Notes: a model not told the origin generated them from the sequence alone. A stretch of DNA of 64,000 nt from Spinactinospora alkalitolerans (GCF_013408795.1 NZ_JACCCC010000001.1:6620051-6684050), one strand, 5' to 3'; shown: positions 35,518 to 44,218, counted from the stretch's first letter. Numbers and translations are program-made.

Positions 35518-35973
35518 TCAGGCGCCCAACTGCCGCTTCACCTCGGCGGCGACCCGGCCGCCCTCGGCGCGGCCGCCGATCTTGGGGTTCACGGCCTTCA
35601 TGACCTTGCCCATGCCCTTGACGTCGCTCACACCGGCCTCGGCGACGGCGGCGGCGACCAGGTCGGTGAGCTCGGCGTCGGAGAGCTGCGCCGGCAGGTA
35701 GTCGGTGAGCACCTCGCTCTCGGCGCGCTCGGCGTCGGCCTTGTCGGCGCGGCCGCCCTTGTCGAACGCCTCGGCGGCCTCCTTGCGCTTCTTCGCCTCG
35801 CGGGTGATGACCTTGGTGATCTCGTCATCGCTGAGCTCGCGGGCGGCCTCGCCGGCGACCTCCTCGTTGGAGACCGCGGTCAGCACCATGCGCAGGGTCC
35901 GGGTCCGCACCTCGTCGCGCGCCTTCATGGCGGCGGTGAGGTCGGACTTCAGGCGTGTCTTCATCTCGGCCAT
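35518..35973 (-). CDS. GatB/YqeY domain protein
   Basis: A 151-residue YqeY-family protein: helical N-terminal domain (MKTRLKSDLTAAMKARDEVR) and the C-terminal GatB-like tail domain (LPAQLSDAELTDLVAAAVAE, then GMGKVMKAVNPKIGGRA). The role is uncertain; homology to the GatB tail suggests tRNA-related function. ATG at 35971-35973 is chosen; ATG at 35985 would add four residues. Confidence 0.88.
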   Translation of the reverse strand: MAEMKTRLKSDLTAAMKARDEVRTRTLRMVLTAVSNEEVAGEAARELSDDEITKVITREAKKRKEAAEAFDKGGRADKADAERAESEVLTDYLPAQLSDAELTDLVAAAVAEAGVSDVKGMGKVMKAVNPKIGGRAEGGRVAAEVKRQLGA

Positions 35974-36101
35974 GGAAAGGATCATATGGTTTCCGCGCCG
36001 CGTCCCGAGAAGGGTTTTCCGCCGTGCCGGGCCCGCTGAGGTCTGGAACCGGTCCGGCGCGGTCGCCGGATCTGGCACCATCGACGTCGTAGGGAGGTGC
36101 G

Positions 36102-37025
36102 GTGGCGGTGAGCGGAATCAGAAGGGCCCTGCGCGTGGCGGGGCGCGCGGCAGTGGTCACGGGCGCCGTCGGCGCGGCGGGCGTCGGCTACGCCTCGGTG
36201 ATCGAGCGCAACTGGTTCCGGCTGCGGCACCACGAGATCCCGCTGCTGCCCCCGGGCAGTCCGCGGCTGCGCGTGCTGCACCTGTCCGACGCCCACCTCA
36301 CGCCCGGCCGGCGGATGCTCATCGACTGGATCCGGGGCCTCGACGCGCACGAGCCCGACCTCGTCGTCAACACCGGTGACTCGCTGGCGCACCCCGAGGC
36401 GGTCGGGCCGTTCATCGACGCGCTCGGCCCCCTGCTGGAACGCCCCGGCGCCTTCGTCTACGGCTCCAACGACCTGTACTCGCCGCAGTTGAAGAACCCC
36501 GCCCGCTACCTGTGGCGCAGCAGTAAGGGCGACTACCGGAAGCGCACCGTCCCCGACCTGCCGTGGCGGGAGCTGGGCGCGGCCATGAGCGCTTCGGGGT
36601 GGCTGGACCTCAACAACCGCACGGGGCACCTGAAGGCCGCGGCCCTGGACGTCGCGGCGGGCGGCGTCCACGACTCCCACATCGGGCTGGACCGCTACGA
36701 CGCGATCGCCGGCCCCGCCGATCCGGCCGCCGACCTGCGCCTGGGCGTGCTGCACTCGCCCGAGCCGCGCAACCTCGACCGGTTCAGTGCCGACGGCTAC
36801 CAGCTGCTGCTGGCCGGCCACACCCACGGCGGCCAGTTGTGCCTGCCGTTCTACGGCACCATCGTCACCAACTGCGGCATCGACCGCCGCCGCGCCTGGG
36901 GCCTGAGCCGCTACGGCGCCTCCTGGCTGCACGTCTCGGGCGGGCTGGGCACCTCCCCCTACGCCCCGGTCCGCTTCTGCTGCCGCCCCGAGGCCACCCT
37001 GCTGGACCTGGTCGCCCGCGGCTGA
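36102..37025 (+). CDS. Membrane-anchored metallophosphoesterase
   Basis: A 307-residue calcineurin-like phosphoesterase. One N-terminal membrane helix (about 13-32) precedes the metal motifs LHLSDAHL (D-x-H), NTGDSL (GD), GSND (GN variant) and AGHTHGG (GHxH). The GSND motif has Ser in place of the usual Asn-His second residue, as in YkuE-like proteins. GTG 36102 follows GGGAGG. It completes the conserved block following the PBP gene. Confidence 0.88.
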   Translation: MAVSGIRRALRVAGRAAVVTGAVGAAGVGYASVIERNWFRLRHHEIPLLPPGSPRLRVLHLSDAHLTPGRRMLIDWIRGLDAHEPDLVVNTGDSLAHPEAVGPFIDALGPLLERPGAFVYGSNDLYSPQLKNPARYLWRSSKGDYRKRTVPDLPWRELGAAMSASGWLDLNNRTGHLKAAALDVAAGGVHDSHIGLDRYDAIAGPADPAADLRLGVLHSPEPRNLDRFSADGYQLLLAGHTHGGQLCLPFYGTIVTNCGIDRRRAWGLSRYGASWLHVSGGLGTSPYAPVRFCCRPEATLLDLVARG

Positions 37026-37097
37026 CCCGGCGGCCCCACCGCGGCCGCCGATTCCCGCACCCCGGATGCCGTCCCGCCGATCCGCGCACGTCGGACG

Positions 37098-37178
37098 CGT
37101 TATCAGCATGCGATAACGGTCCTTGGCGGGCGACTGTGCCTGTGATCACATTTGGTGAGACCGATCACAACGGCACAG
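37098..37178. promoter_or_regulatory. Palindromes in the promoter of the alcohol dehydrogenase operon
   Basis: CGTTATC (37098-37104) and GATAACG (37112-37118) form an inverted repeat with a 7-base spacer. Downstream, a perfect 10-bp palindrome TGTGATCACA (37141-37150) lies within a larger inverted repeat CTGTGCC (37134-37140) and GGCACAG (37172-37178). Binding by the IclR regulator encoded at the operon's end is plausible but unproved. Confidence 0.5.
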
Positions 37179-37193
37179 GCCCGGGAGGCTCAC

Positions 37194-38234
37194 ATGCGCG
37201 CGGTCCGCGTCCACACCTACGACAGCCCACCGTCGATCGACGAGGTGCCCGACCCCGAGCCCTCGGGGCCGCTCGACGTGCTCGTCGAGGTGAACGCCGC
37301 CGGTGTCTGCCGGACCGACCTGCACATCATCGAGGGACAGTGGGCGGCCAAGAGCGGCGTCACCCTGCCCTACACGATCGGCCACGAGAACGCCGGCACC
37401 GTCCTGGAGGTGGGCGAGGCCGTCGGCAACGTCGCGCCCGGCGACCGGGTGATCCTGCACCCGCTGGCCACCTGCGGGCTGTGCCGCGCCTGCCGGGCCG
37501 GCGACGACGTGCACTGCGAGAACTCCGCCTTCCCCGGCATCGACAGCGACGGGGGAATGGCCGACCTGCTGCTCACCAACGCGCGGGCGGTGGTCAAGCT
37601 CGACCCCGGCCTCGCCCCGGCCGACGTCGCCGCGCTGGCCGACGCCGGGCTCACCGCCTACCACGCGGTGCGCAAGGCCGTGCCGCTGCTGCACCCGGGG
37701 ACGCACGTGGTGGTGATCGGGGCCGGCGGGCTCGGCCACATCGGGCTGCAGTCGCTGCTCGCCCTCACGCCCGCCGAGATCACGGTGGTGGACCGCTCCG
37801 AGGAGGCGCTGCGGCTGGCCGGCGAGCTGGGCGCACAGCACACCGTCCGCGCCGACGGCGGGCAGGTCGACGCGGTCCTCGACATCACCTCGGGCAAGGG
37901 CGCCCACGTCGTGCTGGACTTCGTCGGCGAGAACGGCACGGAGGCCGACGGCGTCGCGATGACCAGGGACGCCGGGAGCTACTTCGTCATCGGCTACGGC
38001 GGCCGCGTCGACATCCCCACGATCGACGTGATCTCCCGTGAGATCAACGTCATCGGCAACCTCGTCGGCTCCTACAACGATCTCGACGAGCTCATGACGC
38101 TGGCGGCGCAGGGCAGGGTCAGGCTGCGCACCCGCACCTACCCGCTGGACGCGGCCCTCGACGCCCTCAACGACCTCGACGCGGGCAGGATCCCGGGCGG
38201 CCGCGCCGTCCTCGTCCCCACCGACCCGCGCTGA
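37194..38234 (+). CDS. Zinc-dependent alcohol dehydrogenase (NAD(P)-dependent)
   Basis: A 346-residue medium-chain dehydrogenase. Catalytic zinc ligands Cys39, His64 and Glu65 (GHENAG), the structural zinc cysteines 94, 97, 100 and 108, and the Rossmann motif GAGGLGHIG (176-184) are intact. The ATG at 37194 follows GGGAGGCT. In propane and acetone monooxygenase operons an alcohol dehydrogenase of this type oxidises the product alcohol. The amidohydrolase and DUF59 genes follow. Confidence 0.9.
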   Translation: MRAVRVHTYDSPPSIDEVPDPEPSGPLDVLVEVNAAGVCRTDLHIIEGQWAAKSGVTLPYTIGHENAGTVLEVGEAVGNVAPGDRVILHPLATCGLCRACRAGDDVHCENSAFPGIDSDGGMADLLLTNARAVVKLDPGLAPADVAALADAGLTAYHAVRKAVPLLHPGTHVVVIGAGGLGHIGLQSLLALTPAEITVVDRSEEALRLAGELGAQHTVRADGGQVDAVLDITSGKGAHVVLDFVGENGTEADGVAMTRDAGSYFVIGYGGRVDIPTIDVISREINVIGNLVGSYNDLDELMTLAAQGRVRLRTRTYPLDAALDALNDLDAGRIPGGRAVLVPTDPR

Positions 38235-38279
38235 CCCCCTTTCGGACCGTCCGCATCCAGCACGCACAGGAGGCCGCAG

Positions 38280-39329
38280 ATGTACGAGAAGAACGGCGAG
38301 CGCTACTTCATCGTCGACGGGCACATCCACTACTGGGACGGCACGCCCGCCAACCAGGCCAACCGCTACGGCGAGGGCTTCATCAACTGCTTCTACGACT
38401 ACCACCGCAACCTCAGCCCCGACGAGGTGAAGTGGGACCTGGAGCACTTCCAGAAGCAGAGCGAGGCCGACATCATCCGGGACCTGTTCGAGGAGGGATA
38501 CGTCGACAAGGCGATCTTCCAGCCGACCTACCTGACCGACTTCTTCGTCAACGGGTTCAACACCACCGAGCAGGACGGCGCGCTGGCCGAGAAGCACCCG
38601 GACCGGTTCATCGTCAACGGCTCCTGGGACCCGCGCGACGGCGAGAACGGCCTGGAGGCGCTGGAGCGGCTCGCCGAACGCTGGCAGCTCAAGGGCGTCA
38701 AGCTCTACACCGCCGAGTGGAAGGGCGACTCCAAGGGGTGGAAGCTCTCCGACCCGTGGTCCTACCGCTACCTGGAGAAGTGCCAGGAGCTCGGCATCCG
38801 CAACGTCCACGTGCACAAGGGCCCGACGATCTATCCGCTGAACCGCGACGCCTTCGACGTCGCCGACGTCGACGACGTGGCCTCGGCGTTCCCCGAACTG
38901 AACTTCATCGTCGAGCACGTGGGGCTGCCGCGCCTGGAGGACTTCTGCTGGATCGCCACGCAGGAGCCCAACGTCTACGGCGGTCTGGCCGTGGCGCTGC
39001 CGTTCATCCACACCCGGCCCCGCTACTTCGCCCAGATCATCGGCGAGCTGCTGTACTGGCTCAACGACGACCGCATCCTGTTCGCCAGCGACTACGCCAT
39101 CTGGACGCCCAAGTGGCTGGTCGAGTCGTTCGTGGACTTCCAGATACCGGAGGACATGCAGGGCGAGTACGGCACGCTCAGCACCGACGTCAAACGCAAG
39201 ATCCTCGGTCTCAACGCCGCCCGCCTCTACGGCATCGAGGTGCCCGAGGGCATGGGCGTCACCGTCCCGCAGCAGCGCGAGGCCGGACCGGCCGTGGGGG
39301 CCGAACGCAACGAGGCGGTGCTGCGATGA
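38280..39329 (+). CDS. Amidohydrolase-family protein of propane-monooxygenase operon type
   Basis: A 349-residue TIM-barrel amidohydrolase. The first metal motif DGHIHYWD (His15, His17) is at the N-terminus, with VEHVGLPRLEDFCW in the middle and FASDYAIWTPKWL near 270 supplying the late Asp. Proteins of this exact length occur in propane (prm/mim) and acetone (acm) monooxygenase operons between the monooxygenase genes and groEL, where they are thought to aid metallocentre assembly. Here the monooxygenase is absent. Its stop overlaps the next ATG (ATGA). Confidence 0.85.
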   Translation: MYEKNGERYFIVDGHIHYWDGTPANQANRYGEGFINCFYDYHRNLSPDEVKWDLEHFQKQSEADIIRDLFEEGYVDKAIFQPTYLTDFFVNGFNTTEQDGALAEKHPDRFIVNGSWDPRDGENGLEALERLAERWQLKGVKLYTAEWKGDSKGWKLSDPWSYRYLEKCQELGIRNVHVHKGPTIYPLNRDAFDVADVDDVASAFPELNFIVEHVGLPRLEDFCWIATQEPNVYGGLAVALPFIHTRPRYFAQIIGELLYWLNDDRILFASDYAIWTPKWLVESFVDFQIPEDMQGEYGTLSTDVKRKILGLNAARLYGIEVPEGMGVTVPQQREAGPAVGAERNEAVLR

Positions 39330-40135
39330 CGACCGCGGCGCCGGCGGCGGCCCTGGAGTCCGCGGCGCGGCGGGCCCTGGACGCGGTCCGCGACCCCGAG
39401 CTCGACGAGCCGATCACCGACCTCGGCTTCGTCGCGGCGCTGGAGGTCTCCGGCCGGGGCGAGGTGCTGGCCGAGCTGCGGCTGCCCACCTACTTCTGCG
39501 CACCCAACTTCGCCTATCTCATGGTCGCCGACGCCCACGACGCGCTGCGCGCCGTGCCCGGCGTGGCCGGAGTGCGCGTGCGGCTGCTGGACCACTTCGC
39601 CTCCGAGGAGATCAACGCGGGCGTGGCGGCGGGCGGCGACTTCACCGGGGCCTTTCCCGGACTGGCCGAGGGCGACCTCGCCGACCTGCGTCGCACCTTC
39701 CGGCGCAAGGCGCACACCGCGTGCCAGGAGCGCGTCGCCCGACAACTGCTGCGCGGCGGCGCGGCCCACGAGGCGCTGGTGGCGCTGACGCTCGGCGCGG
39801 TCCGCGGCCGGGTGCCGGAGGCCGACCTGGAGCGGCTGCGGCGCAGGCGCGCCGACCTGGGACTGCCGGACGGCCCCGACGCGGCGCTGCTGCTGGACGA
39901 CGACGGGCGGCCGGTGCCGCTGGAGGGGCTGCCGGCGCGGCTGCGGTTCGCCAGGACCACGCGGATCAGCATCGAGGGCAACTCCGGCTGGTGCCGCGGC
40001 CTGCTCGGCACCCGCTACGGCGGGGAACCGGGGGTGCCGGGGGAACAGGGGGCACCGGGGCGATCGGGAGCGCCGACGGAGCCGGAGGAGCAGGGGGCAC
40101 CGAGCGGCCGCGGAAGGGGAGAGGAACCGCGATGA
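39326..40135 (+). CDS. DUF59/MIP18-like iron-sulfur assembly protein with collagen-like tail
   Basis: A 269-residue protein. Residues about 15-95 match the MIP18/DUF59 domain (RDPELDEPITDLGFV and AELRLPTYFCAPNFAYLM), with a cysteine at about 57. In propane monooxygenase operons a DUF59 gene accompanies the amidohydrolase. The C-terminus (about 232-255) has GEPGVPGEQGAPGRSGAP, a run of Gly-X-Y triplets with prolines, then an acidic/basic end. The ATG overlaps the preceding stop and its own stop overlaps the IclR start. Confidence 0.82.
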   Translation: MTTAAPAAALESAARRALDAVRDPELDEPITDLGFVAALEVSGRGEVLAELRLPTYFCAPNFAYLMVADAHDALRAVPGVAGVRVRLLDHFASEEINAGVAAGGDFTGAFPGLAEGDLADLRRTFRRKAHTACQERVARQLLRGGAAHEALVALTLGAVRGRVPEADLERLRRRRADLGLPDGPDAALLLDDDGRPVPLEGLPARLRFARTTRISIEGNSGWCRGLLGTRYGGEPGVPGEQGAPGRSGAPTEPEEQGAPSGRGRGEEPR

Positions 40136-41040
40136 GTGGGCGGGCGGCCGATGCGCCGCGCCAGGGGAGGAGGGCGCGGCTGCGGATCGCCGCGGAGGAG
40201 ACCGGGCCGGGCGCGACCGCCGAGGAGGGGGCGGTCGCGCCGCGGTCCGGAGGTTCGCGCACGCCCGTGCTGCAGTCGGCCACCAAGGCGCTGCGGGTGC
40301 TCGAACTCATCGCCGGCTCGCCCACGGGCCTGTCGGCCAAGGAGATCGCGGGCCGCCTCGACCTCGCGCTGCCGTCGACCTACCACCTGCTCACCACCCT
40401 GGTCGACGCGGGCTACGTGGTCCACCTGAGCGAGGAGGCGCGCTACGGCATCGGTTCCAAGGCCCGCTTCCTCGGCCAGGCGCTGACCCGTCAGCTCGCC
40501 GTTCCCAGGGAGGTCGCAGCGGCCATCAAGCAGGTCCACGTGGACGCCGACGCCGCAGCCTACTACGCGGTCTACCGCGAGACCGACGTCGTGATCGCGC
40601 ACGTGGAGGACTCCGACCGGCGTCCGCGCGTGCAGCCGCTCGACGTCGGGTTCGACGAGGCCGCGCACGCGACCGCCTTCGGCAAGGTGATGCTGAGCGC
40701 TATGGCCCCGGAGGAGTGCGCGGCCCACCTCGGCCTGACCGGCTGCCCGAGCCTGGCGCCCAGCACCATCACCGACGCGGCCGAGCTGACCGAGCAGCTG
40801 TCCCACGTGCGCGAGTCGGGCATCGCGCTGGAATTGGAGGAGTTCCAGCGCGGCCTGGGCTGCATGGCGGCCCCGGTGCAGAGCCGAGCGGGCGCGGTGG
40901 TGGCGTCGGTGGCGATCTCCCTGCCGGTCGCCGAACTGCGCAAGCGCCGCTGGCACCTGGAACGCGTGGTGCGCCACGGCGCCGCCCGCGTCACCCGGGC
41001 CCTGGCCCGCGCCAGACCGCACGCTCCCGGGCCGCGATGA
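40132..41040 (+). CDS. IclR-family transcriptional regulator
   Basis: A 302-residue regulator, last gene of the operon. A disordered N-terminal 45 residues precedes the winged helix (TKALRVLELIAGSPTGLSA, then AGRLDLALPSTYHLLTTL). The IclR effector domain follows (GFDEAAHATAFGKVMLSAM) to the C-terminus (AELRKRRWHLERVVRHG). It overlaps the DUF59 stop. Palindromes at 37098-37178 are its likely operators. Confidence 0.9.
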   Translation: MSGRAADAPRQGRRARLRIAAEETGPGATAEEGAVAPRSGGSRTPVLQSATKALRVLELIAGSPTGLSAKEIAGRLDLALPSTYHLLTTLVDAGYVVHLSEEARYGIGSKARFLGQALTRQLAVPREVAAAIKQVHVDADAAAYYAVYRETDVVIAHVEDSDRRPRVQPLDVGFDEAAHATAFGKVMLSAMAPEECAAHLGLTGCPSLAPSTITDAAELTEQLSHVRESGIALELEEFQRGLGCMAAPVQSRAGAVVASVAISLPVAELRKRRWHLERVVRHGAARVTRALARARPHAPGPR

Positions 41041-41100
41041 CGGCGGCTGAACCGGTGTGCGAGCACCGCCCCGCGTCCGCTAGACTGGTCAACGTTGCTT

Positions 41101-41174
41101 CGGGGTGTAGCGCAGCTTGGCAGCGCGCTTCGTTCGGGACGAAGAGGTCGTGGGTTCAAATCCCGCCACCCCGA
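41101..41174 (+). tRNA. tRNA-Pro (anticodon CGG)
   Basis: A 74-base cloverleaf: acceptor stem CGGGGTG with CACCCCG, D arm GCGC/GCGC, anticodon arm CTTCG-TTCGGGA-CGAAG giving anticodon CGG, and T arm GTGGG-TTCAAAT-CCCGC with A73. CCA is not encoded. tRNA genes are common integration sites; an integrase remnant lies 154 bp downstream. Confidence 0.95.
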
Positions 41175-41204
41175 CAGGTGACCAGGGAGCGTTCTCCCTG
41201 GTCA

Positions 41205-41252
41205 AGGGTGGCCACCTAGTAGACAACCGCTACCGGGTGGCCACTCTTTTTT
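41205..41252 (+). terminator. Hairpin terminator after the tRNA
   Basis: AGGGTGGCCACC (41205-41216) pairs with GGTGGCCACTCT (41236-41247) with one wobble, followed by six T residues at 41247-41252. A smaller hairpin (ACCAGGGA, GCGTTC loop, TCCCTGGT) lies just before it. Confidence 0.8.
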
Positions 41253-41327
41253 GTCCCGCGCGCACTGATGTGCATCGTCGCCACGGTCGGGCCCGGTCAG
41301 TGGCCACCGTCGGTCGGCGCTTCGCCG

Positions 41328-41429
41328 CCGCTCCCATGCCGTCCGGATTCCGGCGTGGTTGTCCGGCGCGAGGTGCGCATAGCGCAGCGCCGTCGAGCAG
41401 TCCTCGTGACCGATCAGTCGCTGAATCCC
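41328..41429 (-). pseudogene. C-terminal remnant of a tyrosine recombinase/integrase
   Basis: On the minus strand a 34-codon stretch reads GIQRLIGHEDCSTALRYAHL, then APDNHAGIRTAWERR. This is the C-terminal box of phage/ICE integrases: LIGHED carries the H of the catalytic set and LRYAHL the nucleophilic Tyr. Nothing upstream in the same frame resembles the rest of an integrase, so it is a fragment. It lies next to tRNA-Pro, the expected att position, and probably marks a lost integrated element. Confidence 0.75.
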
Positions 41430-41520
41430 GGACGCTCGGCGCCGTCCTGCACGAGCCGCACGCGGGCGTGTGTCACCGGTTGCACGTTCACCCTGCGGAC
41501 GGGAGCCCGACCATGAGCTC

Positions 41521-41979
41521 TTAGCGCTGTTCCCGGTACGCGAGCCTCCCTCCTGCGACGAGGACGACGAGCACCGCAGGGAGTACCCGCACCCCGGCTT
41601 TGACGCCATCGAAGAAAGGGGAACCGGGCGGTTCGAAACCGAAGGCGCCCCGGTACGGCCATCCGAGCGCGTTCTCCGTGGTGTGCAGGAGCGTGGCAGC
41701 CGGAACGCTGCCTCCCGTCCGGTTGAACAGCCACGTGTGGAAGAACGTCGCCGCCGTCACGCTGACGAGGAAGACCGCGTTTTCCGCCGCTCACTCCCGC
41801 GTGCCGAAGCCCAGGGGTAGATACCAGGCGAACCACATGAGTCCGACCAGGACGCTCGCGGCGAGCGGTCCCCTGCTCTGCTGCAGCCGGGGGAGTGCCG
41901 GGCCGCGCCAACCGAACTCCTCCCCCAGTCCGGCGAAGACGAAGATCAGCGCGAAGTTGACGGCCGCGGAGGTCACCGA
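41521..41979 (-). pseudogene. CPBP-family intramembrane protease, truncated and stop-interrupted
   Basis: On the minus strand one frame encodes FALIFVFAGLGEEFGWRGPA (the EExxxR motif of CPBP/Abi proteases) and FAWYLPLGFGTRE, then a TGA at 41791-41793, after which the same frame continues with the matching later helices (VFLVSVTAATFFHTWLF; LLHTTENALGW). The N-terminal membrane helices of a complete CPBP protein (about 280 residues) are absent. An in-frame nonsense mutation plus 5' loss mark a dead gene, unless the TGA is a sequencing error. Confidence 0.75.
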
Positions 41980-42216
41980 TCCGTCCGGCGAGCCCGCGTC
42001 GCGGCCGGTCGCCGTGCACCGCGTGCATGCTATCCGCCGCACCCGCCCCGGAGCATCCGGTCCCCGGCGCAGTGGTCGGCCGTGCCGCCGCAAGCCGCAA
42101 ACATGGGGTGTCGTTGACCTGTCCGGCCGGTCCGCGGCCGGGCCGGAAACCTACGCTGAGTTCTGGTCGCGGCGAGTGCGCAGGGCTTCGCAGGGGCGAC
42201 GGAAAAGGAGCCGGTC

Positions 42217-42510
42217 ATGCCGATTCTGCAGATCGACCACAAGGTCAGCGACTTCGACGAGTGGAAGACGATCTTCGACCGGGATCCGCTGAACCGGAAG
42301 GAACGGGGGGTGCGCCGCCACCGCGTCGCCCATCCCGTCGACGACCGGAACCATCTCGTGATCGAGCTCGAGTTCGACAGCGTCGGCGAGGCGGAGGCAT
42401 TCCTCGCCGCCCTCCGCGAGGACGTGTGGCGGCTGCAGGAGACGTCGCCGGCTCTCGTCGGCGAGCCCCGGACGCGGATCGTCGAGACGGTCGAGAGCAG
42501 GGAGTACTGA
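42217..42510 (+). CDS. Small dimeric alpha/beta-barrel-like hypothetical protein
   Basis: A 97-residue protein beginning MPILQIDHKVSDFDEWKTIF, with an LVIELEFDSVGEAEAFLAAL segment, a pattern resembling ferredoxin-like/antibiotic-monooxygenase-fold proteins. An AAAGGAG site precedes the ATG at 42217. No catalytic residue can be assigned. Monocistronic. Confidence 0.7.
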   Translation: MPILQIDHKVSDFDEWKTIFDRDPLNRKERGVRRHRVAHPVDDRNHLVIELEFDSVGEAEAFLAALREDVWRLQETSPALVGEPRTRIVETVESREY

Positions 42511-42737
42511 CCGGGCCCGACCACCGGGTGCACGGCCGTCGGCCCCGGCCCCGGCCCGATGCGGGCGCGGCCCTCGCCCGATTGCACGGCGGCCAGGGGT
42601 GGGACTTCGGTGCGCTCATGGCAGCCGATTCCCTCGCGGTCTCGCGGTTCTTCCGGATGCGCCGGTGCGATCCGACCGGTCCCGGTCCCCGCGGCCCGGA
42701 CCGGCCGGATCGCGGCCTCACGCGGGGTCAGCGCAGG

Positions 42738-43475
42738 TCAGCGCTGGGAGTAGTGCAGGGCGCCCTGCCAGTCGACCGCGACCACGGGCTCGTCGCCGAC
42801 CACCCATGCGTCGTGCCCCGGCGGTATCTGCGCCACCTGGTCCGGGGTCACCTCGAACTCGGTGCCGTCGGCCATCCGCACCGCCAGGGTTCCCGACGCG
42901 TGATAGGCGAAGTGGGCGGTCATGCACAGCTCCGTGCCGACGAGCGGCTTGACGCACTCCGACCAGCGCCAGCCCGGTTCGAGCACGAGCCGCCCGATCG
43001 CGCGTCCGGCCACGTTCACCACTTCTATCCGCCCGCGGTCGAAGGTGCGCGTCTCGTCGGGCGAGGTGAAGTCGGCCTGCTCCGCGCCGCCCATGGCGGC
43101 CTCCTCCTCGTCCCATGCCTCGACGCCCGTCTGGCGCATGATGCGGCCGTTCGCGAGGTCCACCATCATGATGCCGAGCACCTTGGTCCCGTCGGGGTAG
43201 GTGCACAGCTCCTCGTAGGCGGCGTGGTCATCCTGCACGACGACGTTGCGCAACTCGTGCCGCATCTCGCGGCCGTAGACGTCGCGCAGCGCCTCGCTGA
43301 TCTGGTCGCGGCCGCGCAGCGTCTGGGGCGCTCTCGGGGGCGAGTTCCGGTTGACGATCCGCATCTCGGCGTCGTCGGCGAAGAGGCGGAGCATCGCCTC
43401 GGCGTCCCGGTCCTCGATGGCGTGGCGTAACTCGGCCACGTCGAACGGCTGTTTCCTCTCCTCCATGATCGACAT
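42738..43475 (-). CDS. SnoaL-like (NTF2) domain fused to a cupin domain
   Basis: A 245-residue fusion. Residues about 8-125 match the NTF2/SnoaL fold (RHAIEDRDAEAMLRLFADDA, LRGRDQISEAL). Residues about 150-240 are a cupin (LEPGWRWSECVKPLVGTELC, VTPDQVAQIPPGHDAWVVGD), a type usually found alone in actinobacteria. The cupin has the P-G-H-D element but few classical metal His, as in its stand-alone relatives. The combination suggests a small-molecule isomerase or sensor; no substrate is implied by neighbours. Confidence 0.78.
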   Translation of the reverse strand: MSIMEERKQPFDVAELRHAIEDRDAEAMLRLFADDAEMRIVNRNSPPRAPQTLRGRDQISEALRDVYGREMRHELRNVVVQDDHAAYEELCTYPDGTKVLGIMMVDLANGRIMRQTGVEAWDEEEAAMGGAEQADFTSPDETRTFDRGRIEVVNVAGRAIGRLVLEPGWRWSECVKPLVGTELCMTAHFAYHASGTLAVRMADGTEFEVTPDQVAQIPPGHDAWVVGDEPVVAVDWQGALHYSQR

Positions 43476-43782
43476 GTCGTCGCCTCCTTGTGGTGCATCC
43501 GCATGTCATGCCAAGCATGTGTCCGGTCGGCCACTCGTGTCCGTCAAGCCCAGACCATCTCTGCGTGAAGAACCCGGCGGGCGGGTTTCGACGGGGCGCG
43601 ACGCGGTGACCCCGGCCGCTCGGGTCCGGGGGGCACTCGCCCCGCTGAGTGAGCGGCCGACCGTGTTCGCGGCACCGGGCGGGGCGGCCGGGGACGCCCG
43701 GGGAGATGTCGTCGCGGGGTGCCACGATGGTTCGGGAGACCGGTCGCGGCAGGGCACCGGCCGATCGATGAGGAGACCTCCC
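43476..43782. other. Divergent promoter region (307 bp), nothing further seen
   Basis: Lies between the SnoaL-cupin gene and the MmcQ/YjbR-like gene. No protein, tRNA or hairpin of note. GCATGT-type short repeats near 43500-43522 are weak. Confidence 0.4.
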
Positions 43783-44178
43783 ATGACCCCGCAGCAGTTC
43801 ATCGACGCCGCGCTGTGGTTCCCCGAGGCCGTCGAAACCGAGCCGTTCGGGCCGGGGACGCTCGTGTACAAGGTCGGCGGCAAGATGTTCGCCCTGCTCG
43901 GCGACTCCGGCGGCGACCGCCCCGCTCGCGTCACGCTCAAGTGCGAGCCCGGTCTCGCGCTGGAGCTGCGCGCCGAGTTCCCGGCCGTGACCGCCGGCTA
44001 CCACACCGACAAGCGGCACTGGAACACCGTCGTCCTGGACGGCACGGTGCCGGGCGACGAGCTGGTGGAGATGCTCAGACACTCCTACGAGCGGGTCGTC
44101 GCGGGGCTGCGCAAGGCCGACCGGGAGCGGCTGTTCGCCGTGCTGGGCGAGGACGCGCCCCCGCTGCCGTCCCGGTGA
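43783..44178 (+). CDS. MmcQ/YjbR family protein
   Basis: A 131-residue protein with the YjbR pattern: FPEAVETEPFG near the N-terminus, YKVGGKMFALLG (about 29-40) and VTLKCEPGLALELRAEF, then GYHTDKRHWNTVVLDG, ending in a helix. The family has a double-wing DNA-binding-like fold with unknown role. The ATG at 43783 is preceded by GAGGAG. Confidence 0.85.
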   Translation: MTPQQFIDAALWFPEAVETEPFGPGTLVYKVGGKMFALLGDSGGDRPARVTLKCEPGLALELRAEFPAVTAGYHTDKRHWNTVVLDGTVPGDELVEMLRHSYERVVAGLRKADRERLFAVLGEDAPPLPSR

Positions 44179-44218
44179 ACGCGCACACGGCCGACCGGGG
44201 CGGCGGGGTGGGGCGCGG

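Noticed and set aside
41791..41793. Recoding of in-frame TGA (here and at 63619-63621) as selenocysteine
   Set aside because: No SECIS-like hairpin is apparent and neither family uses selenocysteine; nonsense mutation or sequencing error is simpler.
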